Below, one piece after another: positions 9,031-17,265 of a DNA stretch of 64,000 nt. The DNA is from Roseovarius sp. W115 (GTDB lineage: Bacteria > Pseudomonadota > Alphaproteobacteria > Rhodobacterales > Rhodobacteraceae): assembly GCF_032842945.2 (NCBI RefSeq), contig NZ_CP146606.1, positions 1,244,501-1,308,500 on the forward strand. Reading direction: 5' to 3'. The notes beneath the pieces were generated by a model that was not told where the DNA came from, made no database searches, and saw only the letters and a program-made list of their open reading frames with translations. Every line of letters starts with the position of its first letter. Position 1 is the stretch's first letter. Both the position numbers and the translations under genes were made by a program.

Positions 9031-9060
9031 AAAACCCCGGCCTCAGAGCCGGGGTTTTTT
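9031..9060 (+). terminator. Intrinsic terminator of pnp
   Basis: CCCCGGC (9035-9041), loop CTCAGA, GCCGGGG (9048-9054), then TTTTTT (9055-9060). AAAA precedes the stem and can extend it by pairing with the T-run. It begins 22 bp after the pnp stop. Confidence 0.95.
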
Positions 9061-9151
9061 CTTTGTGACGTAACGTCTCTTTGAAATGTTACTCGCCGAA
9101 TCTGAACTGAACTGTGTAGGGTAATAAAGTTGATGGTTTGGGGGAGGAATC

Positions 9152-10264
9152 ATGAAGATAATTACTTTGGCCTTGGGCTTGGGATTGACGCTGTCCACAT
9201 CCGCGTTCGCCACGCCCATTACAGATCCGTTCACAAGCTTTTTCAGTTTTGGCGATAGCCTGACCGATGACGGCAAACTTGGATTGCTTGCGCCGCCAAG
9301 CCTTGGCGGACGTTTTAGCAACGGCCCGACCTATGCCGAGATCATCGCCGATGACTTTGAAGCCAATGGACATGATACGGGGAATTTGGCACTTGGTGGT
9401 GCGACTGCGGGCGATACCAACCTTAGCCCGATTCCGGGCGCACCGCTCAATACGTTCGGCAGCCAGATTGGCGTTTTTGCAGACGCGCTGGGTCTTGCGG
9501 GACCCGGAGACACACCAAATCCGTTGATCACTGGTCTTGCTCCAGCGCCGACTTTCGATACGGCACCGCCAAATACTGGAAGCAATCCGCTATTGTCGGT
9601 CTTTTTCGGGGCCAATGATCTGTTTCAAGCGTTCGAGGTCGCTGGCAGTGGCGCAATCGAACCTGCAGATATCCCTTCCTTCCTCACCAATGCCGCCTTC
9701 GCTGCGGCGGACGCAGTCGAGACCGGAATTCGGACCCTCAACTCTCTGGATTCGTCATTGTTCGATGACTTTCTTGTTGTCGGATTGCCTGATCTTGGTG
9801 TGACACCTGCTTTCCTTGGCAACGCAAGCGCCACGGACGTCACCAATGCTTTCAACTTCCGCCTGACGCAAAACCTAATGTCGCTGAGCGATGATGACAT
9901 CAAAGTCATCGGCTACGACCCCAATGTTGCGCTAAATGCGATTATTGACGATGCCAACTTCAACAATGGGGATGTTTTTGGCATCACAAACGTGAGCACA
10001 CCATGCACAGCCAGTTTCTCTGCGGCCTTGCTCGTGCCACCTTCACAGGTTTCCCAAATTCCAAGCTGTCTTGACGATGGCATTGACCCAAACACATTGC
10101 TCTTTGGAGATAGCGTGCATCCCAACGCCGTCGCTCAGGCTCTTTTGGCGTCCGAGCTTCGTGGTCAGATCGACATTGCTCCGGTTCCGCTGCCTGCGTC
10201 TTTGCCGCTTCTTCTATTTGGAATTGCCGGCATCGGATTCGTTGCTCGCCGTCGGCGCGCCTAA
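9152..10264 (+). CDS. Secreted GDSL/SGNH esterase with VPLPA-CTERM sorting signal
   Basis: 370 residues. A signal peptide (MKIITLALGLGLTLSTSAFA) is followed by an SGNH hydrolase domain. FGDSLTDDG holds the nucleophile Ser (block I), GGATAGD block II, FFGANDLF block III (GxND) and GDSVHPN block V (Asp-His). The C-terminus VPLPASLPLLLFGIAGIG then an Arg-rich tail is the VPLPA-CTERM tripartite signal: motif, membrane helix, basic cluster. In Rhodobacteraceae this is handled by an exosortase. The enzyme is probably an esterase or lipase released or anchored at the cell surface. No exosortase gene is in the window. Flanked by terminators on both sides, so monocistronic. Confidence 0.9.
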   Translation: MKIITLALGLGLTLSTSAFATPITDPFTSFFSFGDSLTDDGKLGLLAPPSLGGRFSNGPTYAEIIADDFEANGHDTGNLALGGATAGDTNLSPIPGAPLNTFGSQIGVFADALGLAGPGDTPNPLITGLAPAPTFDTAPPNTGSNPLLSVFFGANDLFQAFEVAGSGAIEPADIPSFLTNAAFAAADAVETGIRTLNSLDSSLFDDFLVVGLPDLGVTPAFLGNASATDVTNAFNFRLTQNLMSLSDDDIKVIGYDPNVALNAIIDDANFNNGDVFGITNVSTPCTASFSAALLVPPSQVSQIPSCLDDGIDPNTLLFGDSVHPNAVAQALLASELRGQIDIAPVPLPASLPLLLFGIAGIGFVARRRRA

Positions 10265-10285
10265 GAAACTCCTCTAATTCGAAAG

Positions 10286-10315
10286 AAAACCCCGGCCCGA
10301 CTCGCCGGGGTTTTT
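10286..10315 (+). terminator. Intrinsic terminator of the GDSL esterase gene
   Basis: CCCCGGC (10290-10296), loop CCGACTC, GCCGGGG (10304-10310), then TTTTT (10311-10315), with AAAA before the stem. Nearly the same stem as the pnp terminator. Confidence 0.93.
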
Positions 10316-10364
10316 GCTGCAAAGGAAGTAACGCTACGTCACAAACGCAATACAGGGCCAAAAG

Positions 10365-10380
10365 GTAAGGTTTTCCTTAC
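10365..10380. promoter_or_regulatory. Small inverted repeat GTAAGG-TTTT-CCTTAC
   Basis: A perfect 6-bp dyad (10365-10370/10375-10380) around a TTTT loop, between the esterase terminator and the candidate sRNA. It could be an operator for the sRNA promoter. No further support. Confidence 0.3.
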
Positions 10381-10441
10381 GGGACAAAACACGCGGTTTT
10401 TCCCATGTACGCGCAACACGGTGATTTCTTATAAAACGCAC

Positions 10442-10533
10442 ACCCAGATCGAAATCCAGCTTCGCTGTCACTCACGGACTATGGCGAGCAGGGTGGGAGG
10501 CCCCGGGCACACACACCGGGGTCTCTCGTTTTT
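10442..10533 (+). ncRNA. Candidate small RNA with its own intrinsic terminator
   Basis: A plus-strand terminator-like hairpin stands between the esterase terminator and the lrp gene. Its arms are GGGAGGCCCCGG (10495-10506) and CCGGGGTCTCTC (10516-10527), a 12-bp stem with two G-U pairs, followed by TTTTT (10529-10533). No convincing plus-strand coding sequence lies between the preceding terminator and this one. A TATAAA (10430-10435) would place a start near 10442, giving an RNA of about 92 nt. No clear -35 is seen. I do not recognise it as 6S, SRP or another known RNA. The 5' end is a guess. Confidence 0.5.
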
Positions 10534-10551
10534 CCAATCACCCGCATCAGT

Positions 10552-11010
10552 TCAAACCGGCAATGCCGTGGTCTGCAGAACCGTGCGCAGTGCAAAGCTT
10601 GACTGCATTTTGGCGACACCAGGCAGACGTGTGAGATACTGTCGGTGGATGCGTGCGAAATCTTCGGTGTCTTCTGTCACAAGCTTGAGGATGTAATCCG
10701 CCGTCCCCGCCGTTAGATGACATTCAAGCACATCGGGTATCCGCGCCACAGCCTGTTCAAAAGCCTCCAGGATTTCTTCGGCTTGTGTGGTCAGCGTGAT
10801 CTCAACAAAGACGGTTGTCGGCACACCCATCTTGCGCCGGTTCAACAGTGCCACGTAGCCTTTAATGTACCCATCCGTCTCAAGTCGCTGGACGCGCCTG
10901 TGACAGGCAGAGGCCGAAAGGCTAACAGCTTCGGCAAGCTCGGCATTAGAGATTCGACCTTGTTTCTGTAGCACCGACAGAAGACGACGATCCATCGCAT
11001 CTAGAGACAT
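10552..11010 (-). CDS. Lrp/AsnC-family regulator, probable regulator of ald
   Basis: 152 residues. An N-terminal helix-turn-helix spans about residues 5-60 (ISNAELAEAVSLSASACHRR), followed by a RAM effector domain (about 70-145). Such proteins form octamers or larger assemblies that respond to amino acids. It diverges from alanine dehydrogenase, the common arrangement for AldR-type activators that sense alanine. A dyad lies just upstream of its start. Specific gene name not assigned because Lrp paralogues are numerous. Confidence 0.9.
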   Translation of the reverse strand: MSLDAMDRRLLSVLQKQGRISNAELAEAVSLSASACHRRVQRLETDGYIKGYVALLNRRKMGVPTTVFVEITLTTQAEEILEAFEQAVARIPDVLECHLTAGTADYILKLVTEDTEDFARIHRQYLTRLPGVAKMQSSFALRTVLQTTALPV

Positions 11011-11024
11011 TTTGGAAAGAACCT

Positions 11025-11085
11025 TTCAATATATGAATTAATTATCGAAGGATGTTCGGAAAAGATGACATAGGGCGCGTATAAT
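11025..11085. promoter_or_regulatory. Divergent lrp/ald regulatory region
   Basis: TTCA-ATATA-TGAA (11025-11037) is a dyad in AT-rich DNA 15 bp upstream of the lrp start and a candidate Lrp site. TATAAT at 11080-11085 is a perfect -10 hexamer for ald, about 60 bp before its ATG. A -35 at the correct distance is weak (TTCGGA, 19 bp away), which fits an activator-dependent promoter. Confidence 0.5.
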
Positions 11086-11145
11086 TTCAATCACCTTGCG
11101 CATAAAACGCGCGATTGTGGGGCCAATGGAGAAGGAGACCCCGCA

Positions 11146-12264
11146 ATGAAAATCGGATGCCCAACCGAGATTAAACCTCAGGAATTCCGCGTCGGAATGA
11201 CACCGAACGCGGCACAAGAAGCTGTCGCACACGGACATGACGTCGTGATCCAGGCTGGTGCCGGTAAGGGCGCTGGCTTTGAGGATGCCGACTACACGGC
11301 GGCCGGTGCCGAGATCGTCGACACCGCCGAGGAAATTTTTGCCACCGCCGACATGATCGTGAAGGTCAAAGAGCCGCAAGCCGTAGAGCGCAAGATGCTG
11401 CGCGAAGGTCAGCTTCTGTTCACTTACCTGCATCTCGCACCCGATCCGGATCAAACACATGATCTGCTGGAAAGTGGCTGTACGGCTATTGCCTATGAAA
11501 CCGTAACAGATGATCGCGGCGGCCTTCCGCTTCTGGCGCCGATGTCCGAAGTCGCCGGGCGTCTGGCCCCGCAAGTCGGCGCCTGGACCCTGCAAAAGGC
11601 CAATGGCGGACGCGGTGTTCTGATGGGTGGTGTGCCCGGTGTGGGACCTGCCCGCGTGCTCGTGATCGGCGGTGGTGTGGTTGGCACACACGCAGCTAAA
11701 ATCGCGGCTGGCATGGGGGCGGACGTCACCGTTCTGGATCGTTCGCTGCCTCGCTTGCGCTACCTGGATGACGTCTTTGGCAATCAGTTCCGCACCGGCT
11801 ATTCCTCTGCCGGTCTGCTGGCCGAGCATTTGGGTCAGGCCGATATGGTCATTGGCGCGGTTCTAATCCCCGGCGCGGAAGCGCCCAAGCTGGTGCGCCG
11901 CGCACAATTCGCCGATATGAAACCCGGCTCCGTGCTGGTGGATGTGGCGATTGACCAGGGTGGATGCTTTGAGACATCCAAAGCCACCACACATGCCGAT
12001 CCGATCTACGATGTGGACGGCATCATGCATTACTGCGTGGCCAACATGCCAGGAGCCGTGGCACGCACGTCAACCATTGCTCTGGGCAATGCGACCATGC
12101 CCTTCATGCTGGCCCTGGCGGACAAAGGCTGGAAACAGGCCTGCGCTGATGATGAGCACCTGCTGAACGGCCTGAACGTGCATGCAGGTCAGCTGACATA
12201 CTATGCCGTTGGCAAGGCGCTCGGCATCGATGTGGTGTCGCCGCAACTGGTGGTGAAAGGATGA
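11146..12264 (+). CDS. ald: Alanine dehydrogenase
   Basis: 372 residues, full length. It catalyses reversible NAD-dependent oxidative deamination of L-alanine to pyruvate and ammonia. The catalytic lysine and histidine lie in IVKVKEPQ and FTYLHLAPD. A Rossmann fold follows (VLVIGGGVVGTHAAKIAAGMGADVTVLD). The GGAG-type ribosome site is just upstream of the ATG. Expressed from the TATAAT at 11080, probably under control of the divergent Lrp protein. A hairpin follows the stop. Confidence 0.96.
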   Translation: MKIGCPTEIKPQEFRVGMTPNAAQEAVAHGHDVVIQAGAGKGAGFEDADYTAAGAEIVDTAEEIFATADMIVKVKEPQAVERKMLREGQLLFTYLHLAPDPDQTHDLLESGCTAIAYETVTDDRGGLPLLAPMSEVAGRLAPQVGAWTLQKANGGRGVLMGGVPGVGPARVLVIGGGVVGTHAAKIAAGMGADVTVLDRSLPRLRYLDDVFGNQFRTGYSSAGLLAEHLGQADMVIGAVLIPGAEAPKLVRRAQFADMKPGSVLVDVAIDQGGCFETSKATTHADPIYDVDGIMHYCVANMPGAVARTSTIALGNATMPFMLALADKGWKQACADDEHLLNGLNVHAGQLTYYAVGKALGIDVVSPQLVVKG

Positions 12265-12272
12265 ATTGTGCA

Positions 12273-12299
12273 CCCCGGACCATCACGGATGGTTCGGGG
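12273..12299 (+). terminator. Hairpin after ald, weak or Rho-assisted terminator
   Basis: CCCCGGACCATC (12273-12284), loop ACG, GATGGTTCGGGG (12288-12299): a 12-bp stem with one G-U pair starting 9 bp after the ald stop. The downstream sequence is not a clean U-tract, so termination may be partial. Confidence 0.6.
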
Positions 12300-12632
12300 G
12301 TATGATAGTGTTTGGGTAGTGCTTGTCGCATGGCCGCTTGGAGCCCAAAGCAGAAGGGATCCAAGAGCGGCGCGATGGCCAGACCGCGGGATGGCGACCC
12401 TCTGCAAATTCTGGGCACTTTATGTAAACCAAGTCTGCATGTCCTAGGATCGACGCGCTTACGTTAGCCGATCTCCAGCCCGATGGGGCGGTGTCGTCCA
12501 TTGGGCTCGAACCAATGGCGCCTCAATGAACGACCGATCGCGCGGCGGACCTGCGGCCCTTGATTCCGCGCGAGGGTGCTCAACGCCGGCTTCCTCCGCA
12601 AGGCAGACCAGCATCGCCCCTCTTAACGGCTT
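12300..12632. other. Gene-free stretch with a tRNA T-arm-like inverted repeat
   Basis: No supportable gene. On the minus strand 12518-12498 reads CCATTGG-TTCGAGC-CCAATGG, a 7-bp stem around a 7-nt loop that fits the T-loop consensus TTCRANY. A second pairing (12493-12503 with 12524-12534, 11 bp with one G-U) overlaps it. There is no D-arm, anticodon arm or CCA, so it is not a tRNA. It could be a degraded tRNA 3' end or a chance structure. Confidence 0.35.
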
Positions 12633-14173
12633 TCACCGCTCAATATTCGCGCCACCCTCTTCGGTGCGTTTCGCTATAAAGGCGTCTATGGCATCTATTC
12701 GGGCCGGGTCCATCGGGGGCGACTCATGGGCTTCGACCTTATCAAAGAAAATCTGATTGGCGCGCTGCGTGGCGTCCACTGATCCACGGTCGCGGTAGTT
12801 CTCAAAATTGGACCAATCCGACAACAGCGGGGAATAGAACGCCGTCTCGAACCGGTCCAACGTATGCTGCGTGCCAAAGAAATGGCCGCCATGGCCGACA
12901 TCGGCGATGGCCTCAAGTCCGAGCGTCGCCTCTGTCACTTCCAGAGGTTTAAACAGTTCTGCAAACATTTGCAGGACTTCGACATCAATGATGAATTTCT
13001 CAGCCGATATGGTCAGTCCACCTTCCAGCCAACCAGCCCCATGCAGAACCAGGTTCGCGCCCCCCATCAACGCCCCCCAGAGCGACATCTGGCTTTCATA
13101 CGCGGCCTGTGCATCCGGCGCATTCGACGCGGTGGGCGCAGAGGACCGCAGCGGCAGGTTGTACCGCCGCGCCAGTTGCCCAGACGCAAAAGCCGCTTTG
13201 ACGTATTCCGGCGTACCAAACGCGGGCGCGCCGGTTCGCATGTCCACGTTAGAGGTAAAGCTGCCGTAACACACCGGCGCACCGGGCCGGACAATCTGAG
13301 ACAAGCAAAGCCCGGCCAGCGCCTCGGCATTCTGCATGACCAGTGCACCGGGAATGGTCACGGGGGCCATGGCACCGGCCAGCGTGAATGGTGTGAGGAT
13401 CATCATCTGACCGCCATGTGCCGCGTCAATTATACCCCGGCACATCAGCTCATCCAGCTGAAGTGGGGAATTCGAATTGGCCACCGAATAGCTGACAGGG
13501 GTGTTCACAAAGTCTTCCCGACTTAGCCCATGCGCCAGGCGCAGGATTTCATAGCTGTCGGCAATCGCCTCACGACCTCGAAAATAGACAAACGGGATTT
13601 TCTCGGTCAGCGCGGCGATGGACCGGGTCATATGCAAATGACGCAGACCCATTGCGAGGTCCTGTGGCTCAACCACCGGCCCGATGAAATGGATCACATC
13701 AAACGCCTGCGCCACTTTGCAGAAGTTGTCATAGTCTTGAAGCGTGCCGGGCCTGCGCCCCCTTGAAGATCGGAACAGTTGGGCGACCCTGCGGACGTCG
13801 TTATACCCACCTGCCGTCCACCAATCGTCACGGTACGCGCAGGATTGTGACTATGAAGAGTTACCTCAGGTGGCGCATGCGCCATCAATTCCATCAAGAC
13901 ATCAGGATCAAAGTGAATGACGTGATCTTCGCCCTCGCGCATTCCAGCTTTCACATAAAACGCCCGCGCCTCATCGTTCAGCACCTTGATCCCAGTGTCA
14001 CGCAACACCTTGAGTGACGCGTTGTGGATGGCTTCGATTTCATCCGCGCTGAACTGTTCAATGGGTGCATAGGGGTTCTTCCACTGCCGCCAGGCGGCAT
14101 CAAAAGCCCGTTCTGCCGCATTTGCCCGTTTTGCCGCGCGTGCGCGACGCCCGCCACTTCGTCGCGTGTTCAT
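12633..14173 (-). pseudogene. MttB-family methyltransferase, frameshifted (probably a base-call error)
   Basis: Two adjoining frames encode one MttB-like protein. The N-terminal part runs from the ATG at 14173 to GGRQVGITTSAGSPNCSDLQ. The rest (AQAFDVIHFIGPVVEPQ onward, ending at 12633) is in another frame. Adding one G to the five-G run at 13758-13762 (C on the plus strand) joins them as LQGGRRPGTLQDYDNFCKV and gives about 513 residues, the usual family length. Conserved features include GAPAFGTPEY and GGHFFGTQHTLD. The start overlaps the tetR stop (ATGA), so the two form an operon. A related gene lies at 1-947. Substrate unknown; no corrinoid partner nearby. Confidence 0.85.
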
Positions 14174-14811
14174 GAGTCTGGTTCCTCTCGGGCGAGAATG
14201 TTGCGGTATGCGGTAACGGTGTCAGGCTGGATATCGCGGCCTGTAAAGCTTCGAAAGTACGCCTCAAGATAGCCAAGGCGCTCCTCATGGGTTTCGTCCT
14301 GCGCGACATCCAGAGCATAGTATGTGATCTGCGTAAAACAGATCACACGCGCACGGATGAACGCCTCGGGTTGTGGATACCCGAAACGCTCAAAAAACGC
14401 CGACACCGCCTGAACGCGGGCGGCGTCCTCTGCCTTCACCTTTTCCCGCAGGGCGTCATCGTATCGTGCCCAGTCGCGTATCGCCTGATCAAGATCCGGG
14501 TCAAAACGGCGGTGATCCGTCCAAACGGCAAAAAGGGCCAGAATGCCATCATCCAAGGTTTCGGCATCGGCCACCGTTTCGACCATCACATTGGTGTTGC
14601 GGGTGCGCCAACGGTGGATGAGCGCGTCAAGAAGCGCCTCACGACTTTCGAAATGCCAATAGAAACTGCCCCGCGTGACGCCAAGGGCGCGGGCCAAAAC
14701 CGTAATCTGGACAGCTTCGACGCCACTGTCGATCAACATAGTCTGCGCCGCTTCGATCCAGTCGTCACGGGTTAGTCTGGAGTTTCGATCAGTTGAGTCG
14801 CTATCGAGCAT
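14170..14811 (-). CDS. TetR-family transcriptional regulator
   Basis: 213 residues from the ATG at 14811. The open frame extends upstream, but through the operator and without similarity. The TetR helix-turn-helix lies near residues 15-60 (LARALGVTRGSFYWHFESREALLDALI). A variable ligand-binding domain follows. It overlaps the downstream mttB gene by 4 bp and diverges from the cupin and oxidoreductase genes. A perfect 10-bp-arm palindrome sits 9 bp upstream of its start, so it probably represses both directions. Confidence 0.9.
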   Translation of the reverse strand: MLDSDSTDRNSRLTRDDWIEAAQTMLIDSGVEAVQITVLARALGVTRGSFYWHFESREALLDALIHRWRTRNTNVMVETVADAETLDDGILALFAVWTDHRRFDPDLDQAIRDWARYDDALREKVKAEDAARVQAVSAFFERFGYPQPEAFIRARVICFTQITYYALDVAQDETHEERLGYLEAYFRSFTGRDIQPDTVTAYRNILAREEPDS

Positions 14812-14820
14812 ACGTGATTT

Positions 14821-14858
14821 CCATACAGGGTTGCATGGATAGATACAGCCCTGTATGG
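14821..14858. promoter_or_regulatory. Candidate TetR operator between tetR-mttB and cupin-oxidoreductase
   Basis: CCATACAGGG (14821-14830) and CCCTGTATGG (14849-14858) are perfect 10-bp inverted repeats separated by 18 bp. The spacer also contains GATACAG, a partial third half-site. The whole 73-bp gap between the two divergent starts is nearly filled by it, so binding would block both promoters. Confidence 0.75.
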
Positions 14859-14884
14859 TTTGCGTCAATCGAAAGGATCCTGCG

Positions 14885-15238
14885 ATGCCCGAAAAAGCCC
14901 CGGCCAAAGTCACAAGGTTTGCCGATCTGTCCTTCACGCCACGCTTTGAATATGGCGAGATGGCACAAGTGACCGAGGTGACGTCGAACACAATGGGCAC
15001 GCGGCTGGGCTCGGGGTTTGGGCGCTTCACCAACGCGAAAATCCCCTGGACTGTGCAATATGATGAGGTTCTTCTTGTACTGGAAGGGTCGCTGACCGTG
15101 CGCACCAAAGAAGGCGATCTGACCGCTGGGCCGAAGGACACCATATGGCTGCCGACTGGCACAGAGCTCACCTATGCCGCAGAGAGCGCATTGGTGTTTT
15201 ATGCGATTGAACCCTCAAACTGGGCTGAGGAAAGCTAA
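14885..15238 (+). CDS. EutQ-like cupin protein
   Basis: 117 residues from the ATG at 14885, with AAAGGA about 7 bases upstream; an earlier in-frame ATG at 14855 overlaps the operator. One cupin beta-barrel is seen: WTVQYDEVLLVLEGSLTVR and PKDTIWLPTGTELTYA are the two cupin motifs. The ethanolamine-utilisation EutQ-type fold is the closest I recognise. Metal-ligand residues are partly replaced (no clear HxH), so the protein may bind or isomerise a substrate without metal redox chemistry. Four bases separate it from the downstream oxidoreductase. Confidence 0.8.
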   Translation: MPEKAPAKVTRFADLSFTPRFEYGEMAQVTEVTSNTMGTRLGSGFGRFTNAKIPWTVQYDEVLLVLEGSLTVRTKEGDLTAGPKDTIWLPTGTELTYAAESALVFYAIEPSNWAEES

Positions 15239-15242
15239 GCTT

Positions 15243-16559
15243 ATGAAGATCAACCGCTTACCACAGGATGACAAGACCAATGGGTGGAGCGCGATCTTGC
15301 CGGATCGTCAGGCACATGATGCGCTCAAAGGCGATATCAAGGCTGATTGGGTTGTGCTGGGCGCAGGATATGCCGGGCTGGCGGCAGCACGGCGTTTGGC
15401 CGAGAACTGTCCGGATGAGAAGATCGTGGTTATAGAAGCTGGCGAGGCGGGTGAAAACGCGTCGGGGCGCAACTCGGGATTTGCGATTGACCTTCCCCAC
15501 AACGTCGGCTCCTCGCTGGACGAGCTGGACGGCAGCCACCGCTTTATGCGGCTGGCGCGTATGGCGATCGACCACCTCGAAGACGTCGTCACGACACACG
15601 GGGTGGACTGCGACTGGTCCCGTGCCGGTAAGTACCACACTGCGGTCAGCCCTAAAGGCACCAGGGATGTCTTGGAGCCATTCAAGGCAGAGCTTGAGGC
15701 GCTGGGCGAGCCATATGAGTGGATCGAAGGGGATGATCTGCGCACGCGTCTCGGCAGTCCGCATTTCACCGCCGCTGTCTACACCCCAGGATGTGTTTTG
15801 ATGAATCCAGCGGGCCTGACGCGGGGATTGGCGGACACGTTGCCGTCCAATGTAACGGTGCATGAAAACTCGCCTGTGATTGAGGCGGAATTTCAAAACG
15901 GCGTTACACTAAAGACGCCACAAGGCTCGGTGCGCGCGCCCAAGATGATCATGGCCGCGAATGGGTTCAGTGAGCAGTTCGGCTTTCACAAGCAGAAGTT
16001 CCTGCATCTCGTCGCCCATGCCAGCCTCAGCCGACCGTTAACCGAAGAAGAGCGCGCGATCTACGGGGTGGGCGAGGCCTGGGGCCTGACTCCGGTCAAC
16101 GCCTTTGCCGGGATCACCATGCGCTACACTGCGGATCACCGCATCCTGATCCGGCATGGATTGAGCTATCGCCCCAGTCAACGTTTGAAACCCGGCGAAC
16201 ATGAACAGGTCAAGCGCACGCACAAGCGGCTCTTTGACCAGCGTTTCCCCGGACTTGGGGCCGTTGAGATGGAGCATACATGGTCAGGTTTCGTGTGCCT
16301 GTCACGCAATGGCGCGCCTGCTTTTGGGCAAATCGGGCCGAATATCTGGTCCGCGGTGTGCCAAAATGCGGTCGGCGTGACGAAAGGGACCTTTGGCGGC
16401 ATTCTGGCGGCGGATTTGGCCACCGGACGGGACAACCCACTTATCGCAGATATGCAGACGCTGGGCGAACCCGACCCGCTTCCGCCCCGTCCTTTCTTGG
16501 ACCTTGGTGTACGCGCGCGATTCCAGTGGGAGCTGTTTGCCAACCGGCACGAGGCATAG
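15243..16559 (+). CDS. FAD-dependent oxidoreductase (DAO / gamma-glutamylputrescine-oxidase-like)
   Basis: 438 residues from the ATG at 15243, 4 bp after the cupin stop. An N-terminal FAD-binding Rossmann motif (VVLGAGYAGLAAARRLAE, about residues 36-53) is followed by EAGEAGENASGRNSGF, typical of the D-amino-acid-oxidase/glycine-oxidase family. The family oxidises secondary or primary amines. With the cupin, tetR and mttB genes it suggests breakdown of a methylated or substituted amine. It ends 4 bp from the convergent hutC stop. Confidence 0.88.
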   Translation: MKINRLPQDDKTNGWSAILPDRQAHDALKGDIKADWVVLGAGYAGLAAARRLAENCPDEKIVVIEAGEAGENASGRNSGFAIDLPHNVGSSLDELDGSHRFMRLARMAIDHLEDVVTTHGVDCDWSRAGKYHTAVSPKGTRDVLEPFKAELEALGEPYEWIEGDDLRTRLGSPHFTAAVYTPGCVLMNPAGLTRGLADTLPSNVTVHENSPVIEAEFQNGVTLKTPQGSVRAPKMIMAANGFSEQFGFHKQKFLHLVAHASLSRPLTEEERAIYGVGEAWGLTPVNAFAGITMRYTADHRILIRHGLSYRPSQRLKPGEHEQVKRTHKRLFDQRFPGLGAVEMEHTWSGFVCLSRNGAPAFGQIGPNIWSAVCQNAVGVTKGTFGGILAADLATGRDNPLIADMQTLGEPDPLPPRPFLDLGVRARFQWELFANRHEA

Positions 16560-16563
16560 ACCG

Positions 16564-17265
16564 CTAGCCGCCAATCTGTGTGTGCAGTTCAAAGCCCGGC
16601 GCATATCTCAGCGTCACATAGGTGACAGGGTCATCGTGATCCCAGGTGGTCCGCTCCACTGTGAAAACAGGCGCTCCGGGAGCGAGGCGCAGCGTGTCAG
16701 CACCTTCTTCAGACGCAGCTTGCGCACTTAGACTGACGTCAATTTTCGTGTAGGGCACTGTGTGCAAAAGCCATTCATTTGCGCTCAGCGTATCAAAAGA
16801 CTGCTCAGCCGCGTGTGGGACGGTTTTCAAATTGATCCAACGGTCCTCAAGTACAAAAGGCGCATCATCTGCAAGATGCACGGCACGCACATGAAGTGCC
16901 GTGGTGTTGCCGCCCAATTTTTGCGCGCAGACCAGATCAGGCATCATGATGGATTGCTCCAGTAAGCGATAGCCGTAGACGTGCCCGCGCTCTTCGATGT
17001 CCTGCCGCAGAACAGGGATATCCAGCACCGCACGTCCCACAGGATACATAGCAACACGCGTGCCTGCCTTGCGCCTGCGCTCCAGAATTCCGGCGTCGGC
17101 CAAGGCCTGAAGGGCGCGGTTGACGGTGGCACGGGCGCACCCAAATTCAGCCGCGAGATCCACCTCTCCGGGAATGATATGTCCCGGAGGCCATTCTCTT
17201 GCATGAACGCGGCGCAAGACTTCGGCCTGTATACCTTGCCACCCGGTGGGTTGTGGGGTGGTCAT
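16564..17265 (-). CDS. hutC: Histidine utilisation repressor (GntR/HutC family)
   Basis: 233 residues. An N-terminal GntR winged helix (about residues 10-75, EVDLAAEFGCARATVNRALQALADAG) is followed by a UTRA effector domain (about 95-230) that senses urocanate in the family. Its start overlaps the hutF stop (ATGA), so it is co-transcribed with hutF. A 22-bp palindrome at 18641-18662 is the probable operator, giving autoregulation. Confidence 0.95.
   Translation of the reverse strand: MTTPQPTGWQGIQAEVLRRVHAREWPPGHIIPGEVDLAAEFGCARATVNRALQALADAGILERRRKAGTRVAMYPVGRAVLDIPVLRQDIEERGHVYGYRLLEQSIMMPDLVCAQKLGGNTTALHVRAVHLADDAPFVLEDRWINLKTVPHAAEQSFDTLSANEWLLHTVPYTKIDVSLSAQAASEEGADTLRLAPGAPVFTVERTTWDHDDPVTYVTLRYAPGFELHTQIGG

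Noticed and set aside
12498..12518. tRNA gene
   Set aside because: Only a T-arm-like stem and loop is present; no D-arm, anticodon arm, acceptor pairing or CCA.
12300..12632. Transposase remnant between ald and mttB-2
   Set aside because: Short frames here have no recognisable transposase motif, terminal inverted repeats or target duplication.
13758..13762. Phase-variable switching of mttB-2 by G-tract length
   Set aside because: Five Gs is short for slipped-strand variation, and four other unrelated genes show similar breaks, which points to sequencing error.
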